A DNA stretch of 64,000 nt. It comes from Candidatus Neomarinimicrobiota bacterium. GTDB taxonomy: Bacteria; Fidelibacterota; Marinisomatia; Marinisomatales; TCS55. The stretch spans positions 70,596 to 134,595 of the forward strand of contig JABIDL010000010.1 in NCBI GenBank assembly GCA_018651745.1. The letters run 5' to 3'. How positions within the stretch are numbered: position 1 is the stretch's first letter; the number at the start of each line of letters is the position of its first letter. This document shows, in pieces, positions 26,604 through 35,219 of the stretch. The notes beneath the pieces are model-generated. The model was not told the origin of the DNA. It was given only the letters and a program-made list of their open reading frames with translations, and searched no databases. Position numbers and translations under genes: made by a program.

Positions 26604-28572
26604 AAATTCTTTTCTTCACCCAGTTTTCTAATCCACCCGTCAAGATTAATTCTTGTGCGGCTGTTCCAACTGCAGAAATTGAATATTGTATATCATCTAC
26701 TTGCAGCACCGATGATGCGAAATCAATTGAAGCAAGCAAACCTGTTTTAACTGTCAATTTTTTGGTACCGAATTTTTCTTTCAAATCTTTCACAAGGTCC
26801 GGCGCTTCTATGACCAAATAACCATTGTTCAGTGCATTTCGCTTATATGTCTGGCTAAAAGAACCAGCAATAACGAGTTGAATACCTCTATATTTTAACG
26901 AAGTAGCAGCTTGTTCTCTTGAACTGCCGGAACCAAAATTAAACCCACTGACCAAAATATCATTTTCTTCAACAATTTTTCCAAATTCCGGATCATAATT
27001 TTCCATGACAACAGCAGCCATTTGGTCAGGTGTCAAACCATCTACATAAGTATATTTTCCGGGATAAATACCATCAGTATTCAAATTATCCTGATGGCAG
27101 AATATCAACTCTCCGGATAATTTTTCAGGAAACCCCTCTAACAACGAAACTGAACTTTTTTCTCCGGAAGGTTGACTATTTATTTCAATATTACTTATAG
27201 GTTCAGTATCTGGATAAAATTCTGGGACTGTTATTTTACCGGCTATAGCCGAAGCAGCAACTACTGCTGGTGATGCCAAATACGCTTTGGCGCTTCTGCT
27301 GCCCATACGACCTTTAAAATTTCTGTTCGTTGCAGAAATTCCGACTTCATCATCTTTCAACAATCCAATCCCTAATCCAATGCAGGGACCACAGCCCGGT
27401 GGTAAAGAAATAGCACCTGCAGCCAATAATGTTTGCCAGTCACCCTTTTCTTCACTTGCTGCCTTGACTTCGCTGGAAGCAGCGGCAATATAAAATTCAA
27501 CGTGTTTAGCTACTTTTCTACCTCGCACAATTTCAGCTGCTTGAGTTAAATCATCTGTCCGGCTATTCGTACAACTCACCAAATAGGCTTTATTAATTGA
27601 GATATTTCGATTAGACATTTCTTTTACCGCCGTCATGGTTTTTACATTATCCGGTCCGGCAACATGGGGGGTAACAGTGGATAGATTTAATGTTAATTCT
27701 TTTGCATAAAATGCACCAGCATCTCTAGAAAGATGTTCATCTTCCAACTGCTGAATACGGTCAAGATTTATTCTCGGATGCTCGCCATTTTTACTTTCTT
27801 CGTCAGAAGGAACACCTTCCAACCCCCGTTTAGAAATAAATTCTGCTCGGTTTCGTAACCATTGAATCGTCACATCGTCAATAGGGAATAACCCCACAAG
27901 GGCGCCCCATTCGGTGGTCATGTTGGCAATGGTTAATCTATCATTGATGGATAAAGAATTAATTCCTTCCCCGGAAAATTCTAATGCATGGTTTAATACT
28001 TCATCATGATTAAAAACCCCAGCAAGTGTAATAATTACATCCTTTCCAGTTACTCCGGAAGATATTTTTCCAGTCAATTCAACTTTAGCAACGGTTGGTA
28101 TTTGCCACCATGTTCTACCTGTCGCCCAAATGGCGGCTGCATCTGTTCGAACTACAGGTGTTCCCAAGCATCCCAAACCGCCGTACATATTTGCGTGGCT
28201 ATCGGAAGCAACAGCCATTGTCCCGGGAAAAGCGTAACCTTCTTCACACATTACCTGATGACCTATTCCTCGCCCAGCCGGATAAAAATCTACTCCCATT
28301 TTTTCCGCAAATGTTTCGATTTCGGTATATTTTTTCATATTTGACGAAGACGTATCCTGCACATTATGATCTAATGCAAACATGGGTTGGCGGGGGATGG
28401 CTATTCTGGCAGCGCCTATTGATTTAAACTTTTCTGATACGGGCGCTGTATTATCGTGGGTCAAAATATGTTCTGGTTGAATCGAAATATAATCCCCAGA
28501 ATGAACTTCGATCCCCTGCGGTAAATCCACAGTATATTTCTGTGCTATTTTTTCAACTAGATTTTGTGACAT
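26602..28572 (-). CDS. LYS4-type homoaconitase/aconitase family hydratase
   Basis: Fe-S hydro-lyase of the aconitase superfamily, 656 aa with fused LeuC-like and LeuD-like parts. It matches fungal homoaconitase (LYS4) as recalled, not bacterial AcnA/AcnB: FYPAGRGIGHQVMCEEGYAFPG, SHANMYGGLGCLGTPVVRTD, AAAIWATGRTWWQIP, LTIANMTTEWGALVGLFP, and the end GGLENWVKKRI. Cluster ligands are Cys in LVSCTNSR and both Cys of GCGPCIGLG; GSGSSREQAA supplies the catalytic Ser loop. Substrate (citrate, homocitrate or methylcitrate) is open. Lies 3 nt after the HD gene. Confidence 0.85.
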   Translation of the reverse strand: MSQNLVEKIAQKYTVDLPQGIEVHSGDYISIQPEHILTHDNTAPVSEKFKSIGAARIAIPRQPMFALDHNVQDTSSSNMKKYTEIETFAEKMGVDFYPAGRGIGHQVMCEEGYAFPGTMAVASDSHANMYGGLGCLGTPVVRTDAAAIWATGRTWWQIPTVAKVELTGKISSGVTGKDVIITLAGVFNHDEVLNHALEFSGEGINSLSINDRLTIANMTTEWGALVGLFPIDDVTIQWLRNRAEFISKRGLEGVPSDEESKNGEHPRINLDRIQQLEDEHLSRDAGAFYAKELTLNLSTVTPHVAGPDNVKTMTAVKEMSNRNISINKAYLVSCTNSRTDDLTQAAEIVRGRKVAKHVEFYIAAASSEVKAASEEKGDWQTLLAAGAISLPPGCGPCIGLGIGLLKDDEVGISATNRNFKGRMGSRSAKAYLASPAVVAASAIAGKITVPEFYPDTEPISNIEINSQPSGEKSSVSLLEGFPEKLSGELIFCHQDNLNTDGIYPGKYTYVDGLTPDQMAAVVMENYDPEFGKIVEENDILVSGFNFGSGSSREQAATSLKYRGIQLVIAGSFSQTYKRNALNNGYLVIEAPDLVKDLKEKFGTKKLTVKTGLLASIDFASSVLQVDDIQYSISAVGTAAQELILTGGLENWVKKRI

Positions 28573-28575
28573 TTT

Positions 28576-29121
28576 TTACGCTTTAAATGGTTCAAAACTC
28601 ACAAAATCAGCATGGTGTACAATAATAGATTCTACCGTTCGTTTACCTAATTCGCCTTCTTTTGAATGAGTACCGATAATATGCTGAACATCTGCCGGTA
28701 AATCAAATCTCGCAGCAATGGCAACTCCGCTGAATGGGTGGCGGACTTTGCTACCGTAATCACTTGTAGATAGTTTACCGTCAATCATTTCGTATTCTAA
28801 CAATTTCCCCACGTCGATTAAAATGGCACCGGCAATGAGTATATCCATATTAATCTCAATTTCATCACCAAAATTTTCCTGCATACGTTTAGCAATATCA
28901 ACAGCCAGATGGACACAGGTTCGCTTATGATTCATAAAGGTTACGTTACAATCTTTTATTAAGAGTGAAAATGGAATTTCCATCAAGTCATCTGCTGACA
29001 ATACACTATTATCGATTGCCCATTCCCATGCTGCGGATACCTTTTCTTTTAATTCTTTATTCTTTATCCAATCTATTTCAGGCCAAATTTTTAATATGTT
29101 TTCTTTATTGCTCATAATCAT
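28576..29121 (-). CDS. HD-domain protein with altered metal site
   Basis: 181 aa, HD-hydrolase superfamily. HKRTCVHLAVDIA gives the first His. The HD doublet position reads ID (LIDVGKLLE), so one metal ligand is lost. HPFSG, IGTHSKEG and HHADF supply further family positions. It may be a phosphohydrolase with a changed site or a regulatory relic. The frame overlaps citF by 4 nt (ATGA type) and is 3 nt before the homoaconitase-like gene, so it is embedded in the citrate operon. A link to citrate lyase is only suggested by position. Confidence 0.75.
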   Translation of the reverse strand: MIMSNKENILKIWPEIDWIKNKELKEKVSAAWEWAIDNSVLSADDLMEIPFSLLIKDCNVTFMNHKRTCVHLAVDIAKRMQENFGDEIEINMDILIAGAILIDVGKLLEYEMIDGKLSTSDYGSKVRHPFSGVAIAARFDLPADVQHIIGTHSKEGELGKRTVESIIVHHADFVSFEPFKA

Positions 29122-30692
29122 TCCTTTACTTTAAAAATCGAATCTATAACCGTCCCGTCAACCCATTTAACAACGCTGATCACTTCATCTGTTAGTTCTG
29201 GTTTTTCAGGGGCACCACCAATAAGGTCATCTACTTCCGCTTTTATCTCCTCAATTTTTCTGATTGGTAAACCGCTGTTTTTTGTTGCCTTTATCAAATC
29301 TTTCCGTAACGGATTAATGGCTATGCCCCTTTCGGTAACAATAACATCAATCAATTCTCCAGGACCGACCAAAGTTGTGACTTCATCCACAATTATGGGA
29401 ATACGATCTCGAAAGGCCGGGATGGGTAATATAGTACATTTACTGAAAAGGCAATTTTGCCAACCACCAATTCCATGAAGCATTCGACCGTCCGAATGTG
29501 TCACTACATTGGCATTAAAATTTACATCCACTTCTGTAGCACCCAGCACTACTACATCCAGCATGGAAGCAAAATTTCCTTTTCCATGCCAATTATAACT
29601 GGTAAAAGGCGATGTATCCACATGGCCCGAATTTTCTCTCATTGAGTGAACGCCATCTAAATCAAATGTTTGACCATCCAGAATAAAATCAGTAAGCCCT
29701 TCTTCCAGCATTTCCACTAGATATTTGGTGGAACCACCGCGGATGAATCGGGCTTTGATGCCAGCATCTTTCATCATTTCTTTCAAATAGATGGCAAATG
29801 CCAACGCAGTGCCGCCGGCACCGGCTTGAAAGCTAAAACCGTCTTGAAGAATATCGGCAGCTTGAACAAATTTTGCTGTCAGTTCAGCAATATATAATCT
29901 ATCCGGAGAGCGGGTGAGTTTGGTTGTCCCTGACACAATTTTTTCCGGATCTCCTACCTTATCCATTACAACTACATAATCCACATTCTGCCCCTGGATC
30001 TGCCAAGGCACACATGGAAATGGCACCAAATTATCTGTCACAACTATGACTTTATCGGCATACAGAGTGTCCACCAGACCAAACCCCAATAATCCGCACG
30101 CGGATGAACCGCGATCTCCCGTGGCGTTCCCAAATTCATCAGCAGTCGGCGCGGCAATAATAGCAATGTCAATGTGAACTTCTCCATCTTGCACCGCCTG
30201 CCAGCGGCCGCCATGACTTCTTAAAACGCCTGTTCCGCGCATTCCTCCTTTTGATGCAAAATCACCCAGAGGTCCATTTAATGAGCCCTCAATCCAATCA
30301 ATGGTTCCGTTTTTAATATGGTCAATTACAGGTTTATGGCATGGAAAAGCAGCCGAGGGAAACCAGCGTAAACCTTTTACACCCATGTTTGCGGCAATAT
30401 CGAACACTTGATTCATAACTAAATCTCCATTACGAAAATGGTGATGATTCGAAATAGTCATACCGTCCTTTAATCCGCATTTTTTCAATGCTTTTTGCAA
30501 AGATCCGATTATTTTATTCCCATCCTTTGGATAGCCAGAGCAAGAGCGAATAGGCGGCGCTGCTTTTGGACCCGATGGTTTATGTTTATCAACACCCATA
30601 AATGGAGTTTGTTTAATTCCATTTATTTCAACAGGAACTAATCGGCTAACAGAATTTTGCACCATTTTTGGCTTTTTCATTTTTTCTTCCAA
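29118..30692 (-). CDS. citF: Citrate lyase alpha subunit
   Basis: Acyl-carrier transferase subunit of ATP-independent citrate lyase; it moves citrate onto the CitD prosthetic group. 524 aa, usual length. CoA-transferase-type folds show in ISNHHHFRNGD, GSLNGPLGDFASKGGMRGTGVLRSHGGRW, IAIIAAPTADEFGNATG, and FQAGAGGTALAFAIYLKE. VVLGATEVDVNFNANVVTHSDG follows. It overlaps the CitD-CitE gene by 16 nt; starting at the internal Met (MKKPKM) would remove most of this. No citC, citX or citG is in the window. Confidence 0.92.
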   Translation of the reverse strand: MEEKMKKPKMVQNSVSRLVPVEINGIKQTPFMGVDKHKPSGPKAAPPIRSCSGYPKDGNKIIGSLQKALKKCGLKDGMTISNHHHFRNGDLVMNQVFDIAANMGVKGLRWFPSAAFPCHKPVIDHIKNGTIDWIEGSLNGPLGDFASKGGMRGTGVLRSHGGRWQAVQDGEVHIDIAIIAAPTADEFGNATGDRGSSACGLLGFGLVDTLYADKVIVVTDNLVPFPCVPWQIQGQNVDYVVVMDKVGDPEKIVSGTTKLTRSPDRLYIAELTAKFVQAADILQDGFSFQAGAGGTALAFAIYLKEMMKDAGIKARFIRGGSTKYLVEMLEEGLTDFILDGQTFDLDGVHSMRENSGHVDTSPFTSYNWHGKGNFASMLDVVVLGATEVDVNFNANVVTHSDGRMLHGIGGWQNCLFSKCTILPIPAFRDRIPIIVDEVTTLVGPGELIDVIVTERGIAINPLRKDLIKATKNSGLPIRKIEEIKAEVDDLIGGAPEKPELTDEVISVVKWVDGTVIDSIFKVKE

Positions 30693-31885
30693 TCTTTTGA
30701 TAACAGCTCCGAAGCAATGGCCAAATCAATGGTCTGCTGTGCTTTTTGTACAACAGGAGCATCTATCATTTTACTCCCCAGTGAAACCACACCAAGTCCT
30801 TTTGCTTCGGCTTCATCAAACGCCAATATAATTTTTTTTGCTCTTTCAATTTCTGAATCAGTTGGTGAAAATTCTTCATGAATTGGCTGAATTTGTCTTG
30901 GATGAATACAGCCCTTACCATTAAAACCAAGAGCCTTGGCTTCTCTGGCCGAAATTCTTAATGCTTCCTCGTCACTGATATCAACTGATACAGTGTCAAT
31001 TGCCTGAAGACCTGCAGTGCGGGCAGCATTGATGATTGTGCTGCGTGCAAATAAAGATTCATTACCTTCATCCGTACGCACGATTCCAAGATCGGCAGTG
31101 TAATCTTCCAATCCAATCGTCAGTGCAACGTTATTTGGTGAAGCTTCGGCAATTTCCAATGCATGCATCACACCTTTTGCGCTTTCAATTATAGGCATAA
31201 GAAACACCGGTTCTTTCCGTCCGCATTTTTTACTGATATCCGAAATTTTTTCATCTACAGCTATAATCTGTTCCCTACTTTCCGCTTTTGGAATAAGCAC
31301 CAAATGAACATTGTGAGGGACAACAAACTCAAGGTCTATTAATCCCATCTCTCCCTGATTGATTCTCACCATGCGTTCAGCACCAAAAAAGTCTAATGTC
31401 CGCAGAGCATTCCGAACGATAAACCGAGTGGATTCTTTTTCTGACGATGCTACAGAATCTTCCAAATCCAAAATAATTCCATCCGGTTTGTGAATGCCGG
31501 CATTCAGCATAAGTTTGGGCTGATTTCCTGGAATATATAATCGACTACGACGAAAACGATCTCGATTTGATTTTCCTTTGCAATGAGGTTTCATTTCCGG
31601 TAAAGATTCTTCCGCGATGCCTGGATGAGCAGCTTTAATCACTGCTTCAATACGGGCGGCAATGACAAAAGGTAATGCGCCAAAATCTTCTAAGATGAAT
31701 TCACCGGAATTAATCCCTAAATCTTTACAAACCATCTTCGCCTGGTTAAGAATAGATTCTCTAAATAATATATCAACCTTGCTTGATAATAAAAAATCTA
31801 ATGGATTAGAACTTGGTGAATAGGTAATTTTTAAATCAGATTTGGGTTTGTCACCCTTTGTCCCGGCAAAATATTCTTTTTTCAT
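30677..31885 (-). CDS. Citrate lyase gamma-beta fusion (CitD-CitE)
   Basis: Residues ~1-95 resemble CitD, the acyl-carrier subunit: YFAGT, then KSDLKITYSPS where the carrier Ser is expected, and LEDFGALPFVIAARIEAVIKAAHPG. Residues ~110-402 are CitE/HpcH aldolase: RRSRLYIPGNQPKLM, GIILDLEDSV, RINQGEMGLIDLE, LMPIIESAKGV, GLEDYTADLG and GCIHPRQI. CitE cleaves citryl-carrier into acetyl-carrier and oxaloacetate. Fusing carrier and lyase in one chain (402 aa against ~300 for CitE alone) is unusual. First gene of the cluster. Confidence 0.87.
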   Translation of the reverse strand: MKKEYFAGTKGDKPKSDLKITYSPSSNPLDFLLSSKVDILFRESILNQAKMVCKDLGINSGEFILEDFGALPFVIAARIEAVIKAAHPGIAEESLPEMKPHCKGKSNRDRFRRSRLYIPGNQPKLMLNAGIHKPDGIILDLEDSVASSEKESTRFIVRNALRTLDFFGAERMVRINQGEMGLIDLEFVVPHNVHLVLIPKAESREQIIAVDEKISDISKKCGRKEPVFLMPIIESAKGVMHALEIAEASPNNVALTIGLEDYTADLGIVRTDEGNESLFARSTIINAARTAGLQAIDTVSVDISDEEALRISAREAKALGFNGKGCIHPRQIQPIHEEFSPTDSEIERAKKIILAFDEAEAKGLGVVSLGSKMIDAPVVQKAQQTIDLAIASELLSKDWKKK

Positions 31886-32008
31886 AATCTATCGTTGAAT
31901 TTGAATTCTGTCTTTTAAAGTGACGGGGAATTTATGACCGACTTTTCACCCATTCCAAGAAATGCAAAACGAATTAAAAATTTTAACCAACATACTGTGT
32001 ACCAATTG

Positions 32009-32467
32009 TCATTTTAACTTTTTCCTTTCAGATAATAATTTTACTGCTTTAGCAATGCGACGCAAGCGGGTTTCCTCTTTTTTCGCACCTTCAATCCATT
32101 CTACATACAGTTTTTTATAAGATGGTGCCAATCCATCAAAAAATTCAACAGCTTCAGGATTCATAGCATCACGGAAATCTTGCGGTACTTTTACAACCCT
32201 TTTTGCTGTATCTTTTTCCATCTTGACAGAAACCGTATCCCCTGCATATTTGCTAATTTTTTTACGAATTTCTTTTTTAACCACCAAGTTATGTTTCCCG
32301 CCACCCAATGGTAAAAGTGTACTTTGGAAAGAGACACCATCAATAGTTCCCTTTACTTTCACTTTTGCTTTTGAACCATATTCCTTTTCAACGCTGAACG
32401 GAACAGTCAAAAAAGTCCAAGCACCGGAAATATCATAGGTGATGAGTTTTGTTTTAAATTTCTTCAT
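32009..32467 (-). CDS. DUF1905 / YdeI-type protein
   Basis: 152-aa cytosolic protein. Residues ~5-95 are a DUF1905 beta-barrel (TFLTVPFSVEKEYGSKAKVKVKGTIDGVSFQSTLLPLGGGKHNLVVKKEIRK-type segment). The end (MNPEAVEFFDGLAPSYKKLYVEWIEGAKKEETRLRRIAKAVKLLSERKK-type segment) is a YdeI-like helical tail, a family described as bacteriocin-protection or OmpD-associated. Role unproven. It stands alone. Confidence 0.85.
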   Translation of the reverse strand: MKKFKTKLITYDISGAWTFLTVPFSVEKEYGSKAKVKVKGTIDGVSFQSTLLPLGGGKHNLVVKKEIRKKISKYAGDTVSVKMEKDTAKRVVKVPQDFRDAMNPEAVEFFDGLAPSYKKLYVEWIEGAKKEETRLRRIAKAVKLLSERKKLK

Positions 32468-32494
32468 TGTTTAGCCAAAGAGGACAGAGAGAGA

Positions 32495-32632
32495 TTATAT
32501 ATTGGAAAACCAATCTTTATTTATTTGGACTATTTCTTCTATTTCAACATTAGAACCTTAACCACCTAAATTATGTAAAGGTTCTAATAAAGGATTAAAT
32601 AGATCGTCATAATTATAGTCAAAGTATTCCAT
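32495..32632 (-). pseudogene. Remnant of an Mrr-type N-terminal domain
   Basis: The frame opens at 32632 with MEYFDYNYDDLFNPLLEPLH, continues NLGG, then hits TAA (32558-32560) and carries on in the same frame as GSNVEIEEIVQINKDWF before a second stop. 'YDeLFNPLLeALHnLGGSGSn-EIEE-V' is the signature of the winged-helix N-terminal domain of Mrr-family restriction proteins. A single base change created the stop (Ser codon to TAA), and the rest of the gene is gone. Recognition is from memory of the family. Confidence 0.55.
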
Positions 32633-32655
32633 TTATCTTCTTCTAAATAATTTAT

Positions 32656-32682
32656 TCTTCGTGTTCTCTGTGGCTCTGCAAT
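32656..32682. repeat. Intergenic CACAGAGAACACGAAG-type repeat
   Basis: TTCTTCGTGTTCTCTGTGGC and following bases end directly at the radC stop codon. This string type recurs in intergenic DNA of many bacteria; its position at a gene end matches the TTCGTT repeats of this window. Confidence 0.4.
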
Positions 32683-33360
32683 TCAAATCAATCCATGGTC
32701 TGCAAATGAATACACATCATCTCCGGCAATGATTAAATGATCGTGGATATATACATCGATGGTTTTTGTTGCTTCTTTTAATTTTTTGGTAATGGTTAAA
32801 TCATCCTGGCTTGGATTGGGATTTCCACTGGGGTGATTATGAACTAAAACAAGTGCAGATGCATTATTATTAAGAGCTCGCTTTATTACTTCCCGGGGGT
32901 AAACGGCTGAAGTGTTCAACGTCCCCTCAAAAAGTTTTTCCATTTTTAGTATTTGATTTCTACCATTCAGATAGATCACCAAAAAAACTTCGTTGCTTTT
33001 GTCACGTAGTGAATGCTTTAAATAATTCAACACATCACCTGAAGATCGAATATAATCCATGTCAAGAATTCGATCAGCTAAAAAGCGACGTGCCACATCT
33101 TGTGTCAACTTGAGACCAAAAATATTTTTATCACCAATACCTTTTATTTTTTTCAAATCCTTGGAATCTGCTTCTAGAACAGCTTTTAAGGAACCAAATT
33201 TTTTCATGGCATCTTTTGCTGGCTGTTTACAATCGGATCGAGGTGTCCCCAACGTGAGTAGAAGTTCAATTATTTCATAATCAAGAAAACCGTCCAAGCT
33301 ACTTTTGAGAAATTTTTCTCGAAGACGTTGTCGGTGACCTGAATTATTTGAAGTGTTCAT
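32683..33360 (-). CDS. radC: RadC family JAB-domain protein
   Basis: 225 aa. An N-terminal helix-hairpin-helix region (LLTLGTPRSDCKQPAKDAMKKFG, LKKIKGIGDKN) is followed by a C-terminal JAB/MPN metalloprotease-like domain with the metal motif HNHPSGNPNPSQDD and an upstream Glu. Despite the name, a DNA-repair role is not established. It is 80 nt downstream of thyX. Confidence 0.93.
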   Translation of the reverse strand: MNTSNNSGHRQRLREKFLKSSLDGFLDYEIIELLLTLGTPRSDCKQPAKDAMKKFGSLKAVLEADSKDLKKIKGIGDKNIFGLKLTQDVARRFLADRILDMDYIRSSGDVLNYLKHSLRDKSNEVFLVIYLNGRNQILKMEKLFEGTLNTSAVYPREVIKRALNNNASALVLVHNHPSGNPNPSQDDLTITKKLKEATKTIDVYIHDHLIIAGDDVYSFADHGLI

Positions 33361-33440
33361 GTGTTTTAAGTATTGAAAGTGTTTAAGTGAGAAACAATAA
33401 GGACAAGGACCTCACCACTTTAGCAGATTATTACTCCCTC

Positions 33441-34403
33441 TTATTTTTTTAATGAGATAAGTTTTTTCTTAAACTCTCGCAACTCCCGCACGTTCCCAAT
33501 CTCAATTTCACCCGAATCCCATTTGAGTTTGAAATCTCTTTCAGAATCAGAGCCTCCCTGTTTTTTGTATAATAGATATAGATCAGCTGCTTCTCTGGGT
33601 TTACCTTTATGAAGGGTCGCAGCTACTTGATACGCAATATCTTCAAGTATATCATCTATTACGCGGTCTGGAAGTTTTTTCTCCAACAATCCTTTTTCAA
33701 TTTTAGAAAATCGCATCCCATGAATCACATAATCCTGATATGCCTCCCATGCAAAGGGTGCGACCTTTTTAACCGATTCGGCCATCGCGTCAGAAAAAAC
33801 ACGAATCTCAAACTGGGCGTGGCTATCGGATCGTAAACCGATAAAGTGTAATAAATTGTGTAAATCATTTTTCCAATACCATTCCGTATAGATATTTACA
33901 GGCAGTAACGATCGTGCCAATTCTCGTGCCACACCTGCTTCATTTAACTCTTGGTATAGGGCAAAACTTCTTTCTGAATTCTCTTTAAAGTATGCCAATA
34001 CCTTTTGCTTTAATTCAGGCGGGACTTCTCCGGATCGGCCTTGTTTATTCAACGCACTTTGGAATTGAATATTTTCCGGATCAGGATAATAAAATTCATC
34101 ACGAGCTTCGGAATAGCGTAGAGAATATTCATTAATATTTGCTGTACGATGACGTACCCATTGTCGGGCAACAAAAATTGGCATTTTACAATGAAATTTG
34201 AATTCCACCATTTCGAATGGTGTGGTATGCCGATGACGCATGAGATAGCGAATGAGTCCGCGATCTTGGGAAACTTTGCTTGTCCCTTGTCCATAGCTAA
34301 CCCGCGCTGCTTGCACAATGGCATTATCTCCACCCATGGAATCCACGAGCCGAACGAAACCTTTATCTAAACATTTGATGGCATCTTTTGGTATGTTTGT
34401 CAT
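33441..34403 (-). CDS. thyX: Flavin-dependent thymidylate synthase
   Basis: Makes dTMP from dUMP using methylene-tetrahydrofolate and FAD. 320 aa, a little long. The ThyX motif RHRTANINEYSLRYS is intact, preceded by RHRHTTPFEMVEFKF and QWVRHR. The second half (SARSLLPVNIYTEWYWKNDLHNLLHFIGLRSD-type stretch) supplies the Arg/His that bind dUMP. It follows the CysQ-like gene by 2 nt in the metH operon, linking folate one-carbon use in both enzymes. Confidence 0.96.
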   Translation of the reverse strand: MTNIPKDAIKCLDKGFVRLVDSMGGDNAIVQAARVSYGQGTSKVSQDRGLIRYLMRHRHTTPFEMVEFKFHCKMPIFVARQWVRHRTANINEYSLRYSEARDEFYYPDPENIQFQSALNKQGRSGEVPPELKQKVLAYFKENSERSFALYQELNEAGVARELARSLLPVNIYTEWYWKNDLHNLLHFIGLRSDSHAQFEIRVFSDAMAESVKKVAPFAWEAYQDYVIHGMRFSKIEKGLLEKKLPDRVIDDILEDIAYQVAATLHKGKPREAADLYLLYKKQGGSDSERDFKLKWDSGEIEIGNVRELREFKKKLISLKK

Positions 34404-34405
34404 TA

Positions 34406-35185
34406 TTAATATCCTGTTAAAATACTATACGTTTTGTCCACTGCAACAATTTCACCGGCAATTAAGCCCGGTTCAATAAGCGTCTTTTCTTGATTGAAAC
34501 TAACAAGATTCCCTTTTAGGTCAATCAACTTTCCACCGGCTTCATTGATAATGCAATTTCCTGCGCAAATGTCCCATTCGTTTTTCGGACGAAGAGATGC
34601 AAATATGTCTGCCTTCCCTGCTGCAGTCAGTCCCAATTTATAAGCGACAGAACCCACAGCCTTGAGTTTGCCAAATGTACCGTTATATGGTGCCCAGAGC
34701 CCTCGTCGTGTTTCAGATCGACTATTCAGAATAACCATTTCACTTACATTTTCCTTGGTGGCACACTGAATTGGATCATCGTTTAAAAATGATCCCTCAC
34801 CTTTGGATGCTGTAAACATTTCTTTTGTTACAGGATTATAGAGCACGCCCACAATCGGGAATCCATTATCCACAAGCGCCACACTTACCACAAAATTTGG
34901 AACGCCCTCAATAAATTCTTTCGTCCCATCCAATGGATCCACAACCCAAACCCGATCTTTTTCCAAACGATCAGGTGAATCTACCGTTTCTTCTGAAAGC
35001 CAACCATATTTCGGTCGAGCGTTCATCAACAATTCTTTTAAACATGCATCAGCCTCATGATCAGCAGTAGTTACGGGGTTATGAAATCCCTTTTCTTCAA
35101 TCTCATAATCGGACTTATAATATTTTAAAATAAGATTGCCAGCTTCAATGGCAGCATCTTTGGCAAGATTTAATTCAGAATTCAT
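34406..35185 (-). CDS. cysQ: 3'(2'),5'-bisphosphate nucleotidase CysQ-like (inositol monophosphatase family)
   Basis: Mg-dependent phosphatase, 259 aa. TADHEADACLKELLM, GWLSEETVDSPDRL, and WVVDPLDGTKEFIEGVPNFVVSVAL are the metal-site motifs; the DPLDGTKEFI form is typical of CysQ, which removes PAP made in sulfate assimilation. WDICAGNCIINEAGG completes the signature. It sits between metH and thyX, which fits sulfur/methionine metabolism under SAM control. Inositol phosphatase activity is an alternative. Confidence 0.88.
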   Translation of the reverse strand: MNSELNLAKDAAIEAGNLILKYYKSDYEIEEKGFHNPVTTADHEADACLKELLMNARPKYGWLSEETVDSPDRLEKDRVWVVDPLDGTKEFIEGVPNFVVSVALVDNGFPIVGVLYNPVTKEMFTASKGEGSFLNDDPIQCATKENVSEMVILNSRSETRRGLWAPYNGTFGKLKAVGSVAYKLGLTAAGKADIFASLRPKNEWDICAGNCIINEAGGKLIDLKGNLVSFNQEKTLIEPGLIAGEIVAVDKTYSILTGY

Positions 35186-35219
35186 CCATGGAAATTAATC
35201 CATAGAAAATATAAATTAA

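Noticed and set aside
26456-26821. 121-aa plus-strand frame with FVCFVLFVVN repeats
   Set aside because: It is a translation of the TTCGTT DNA repeats and antisense of the hydratase gene, not a protein.
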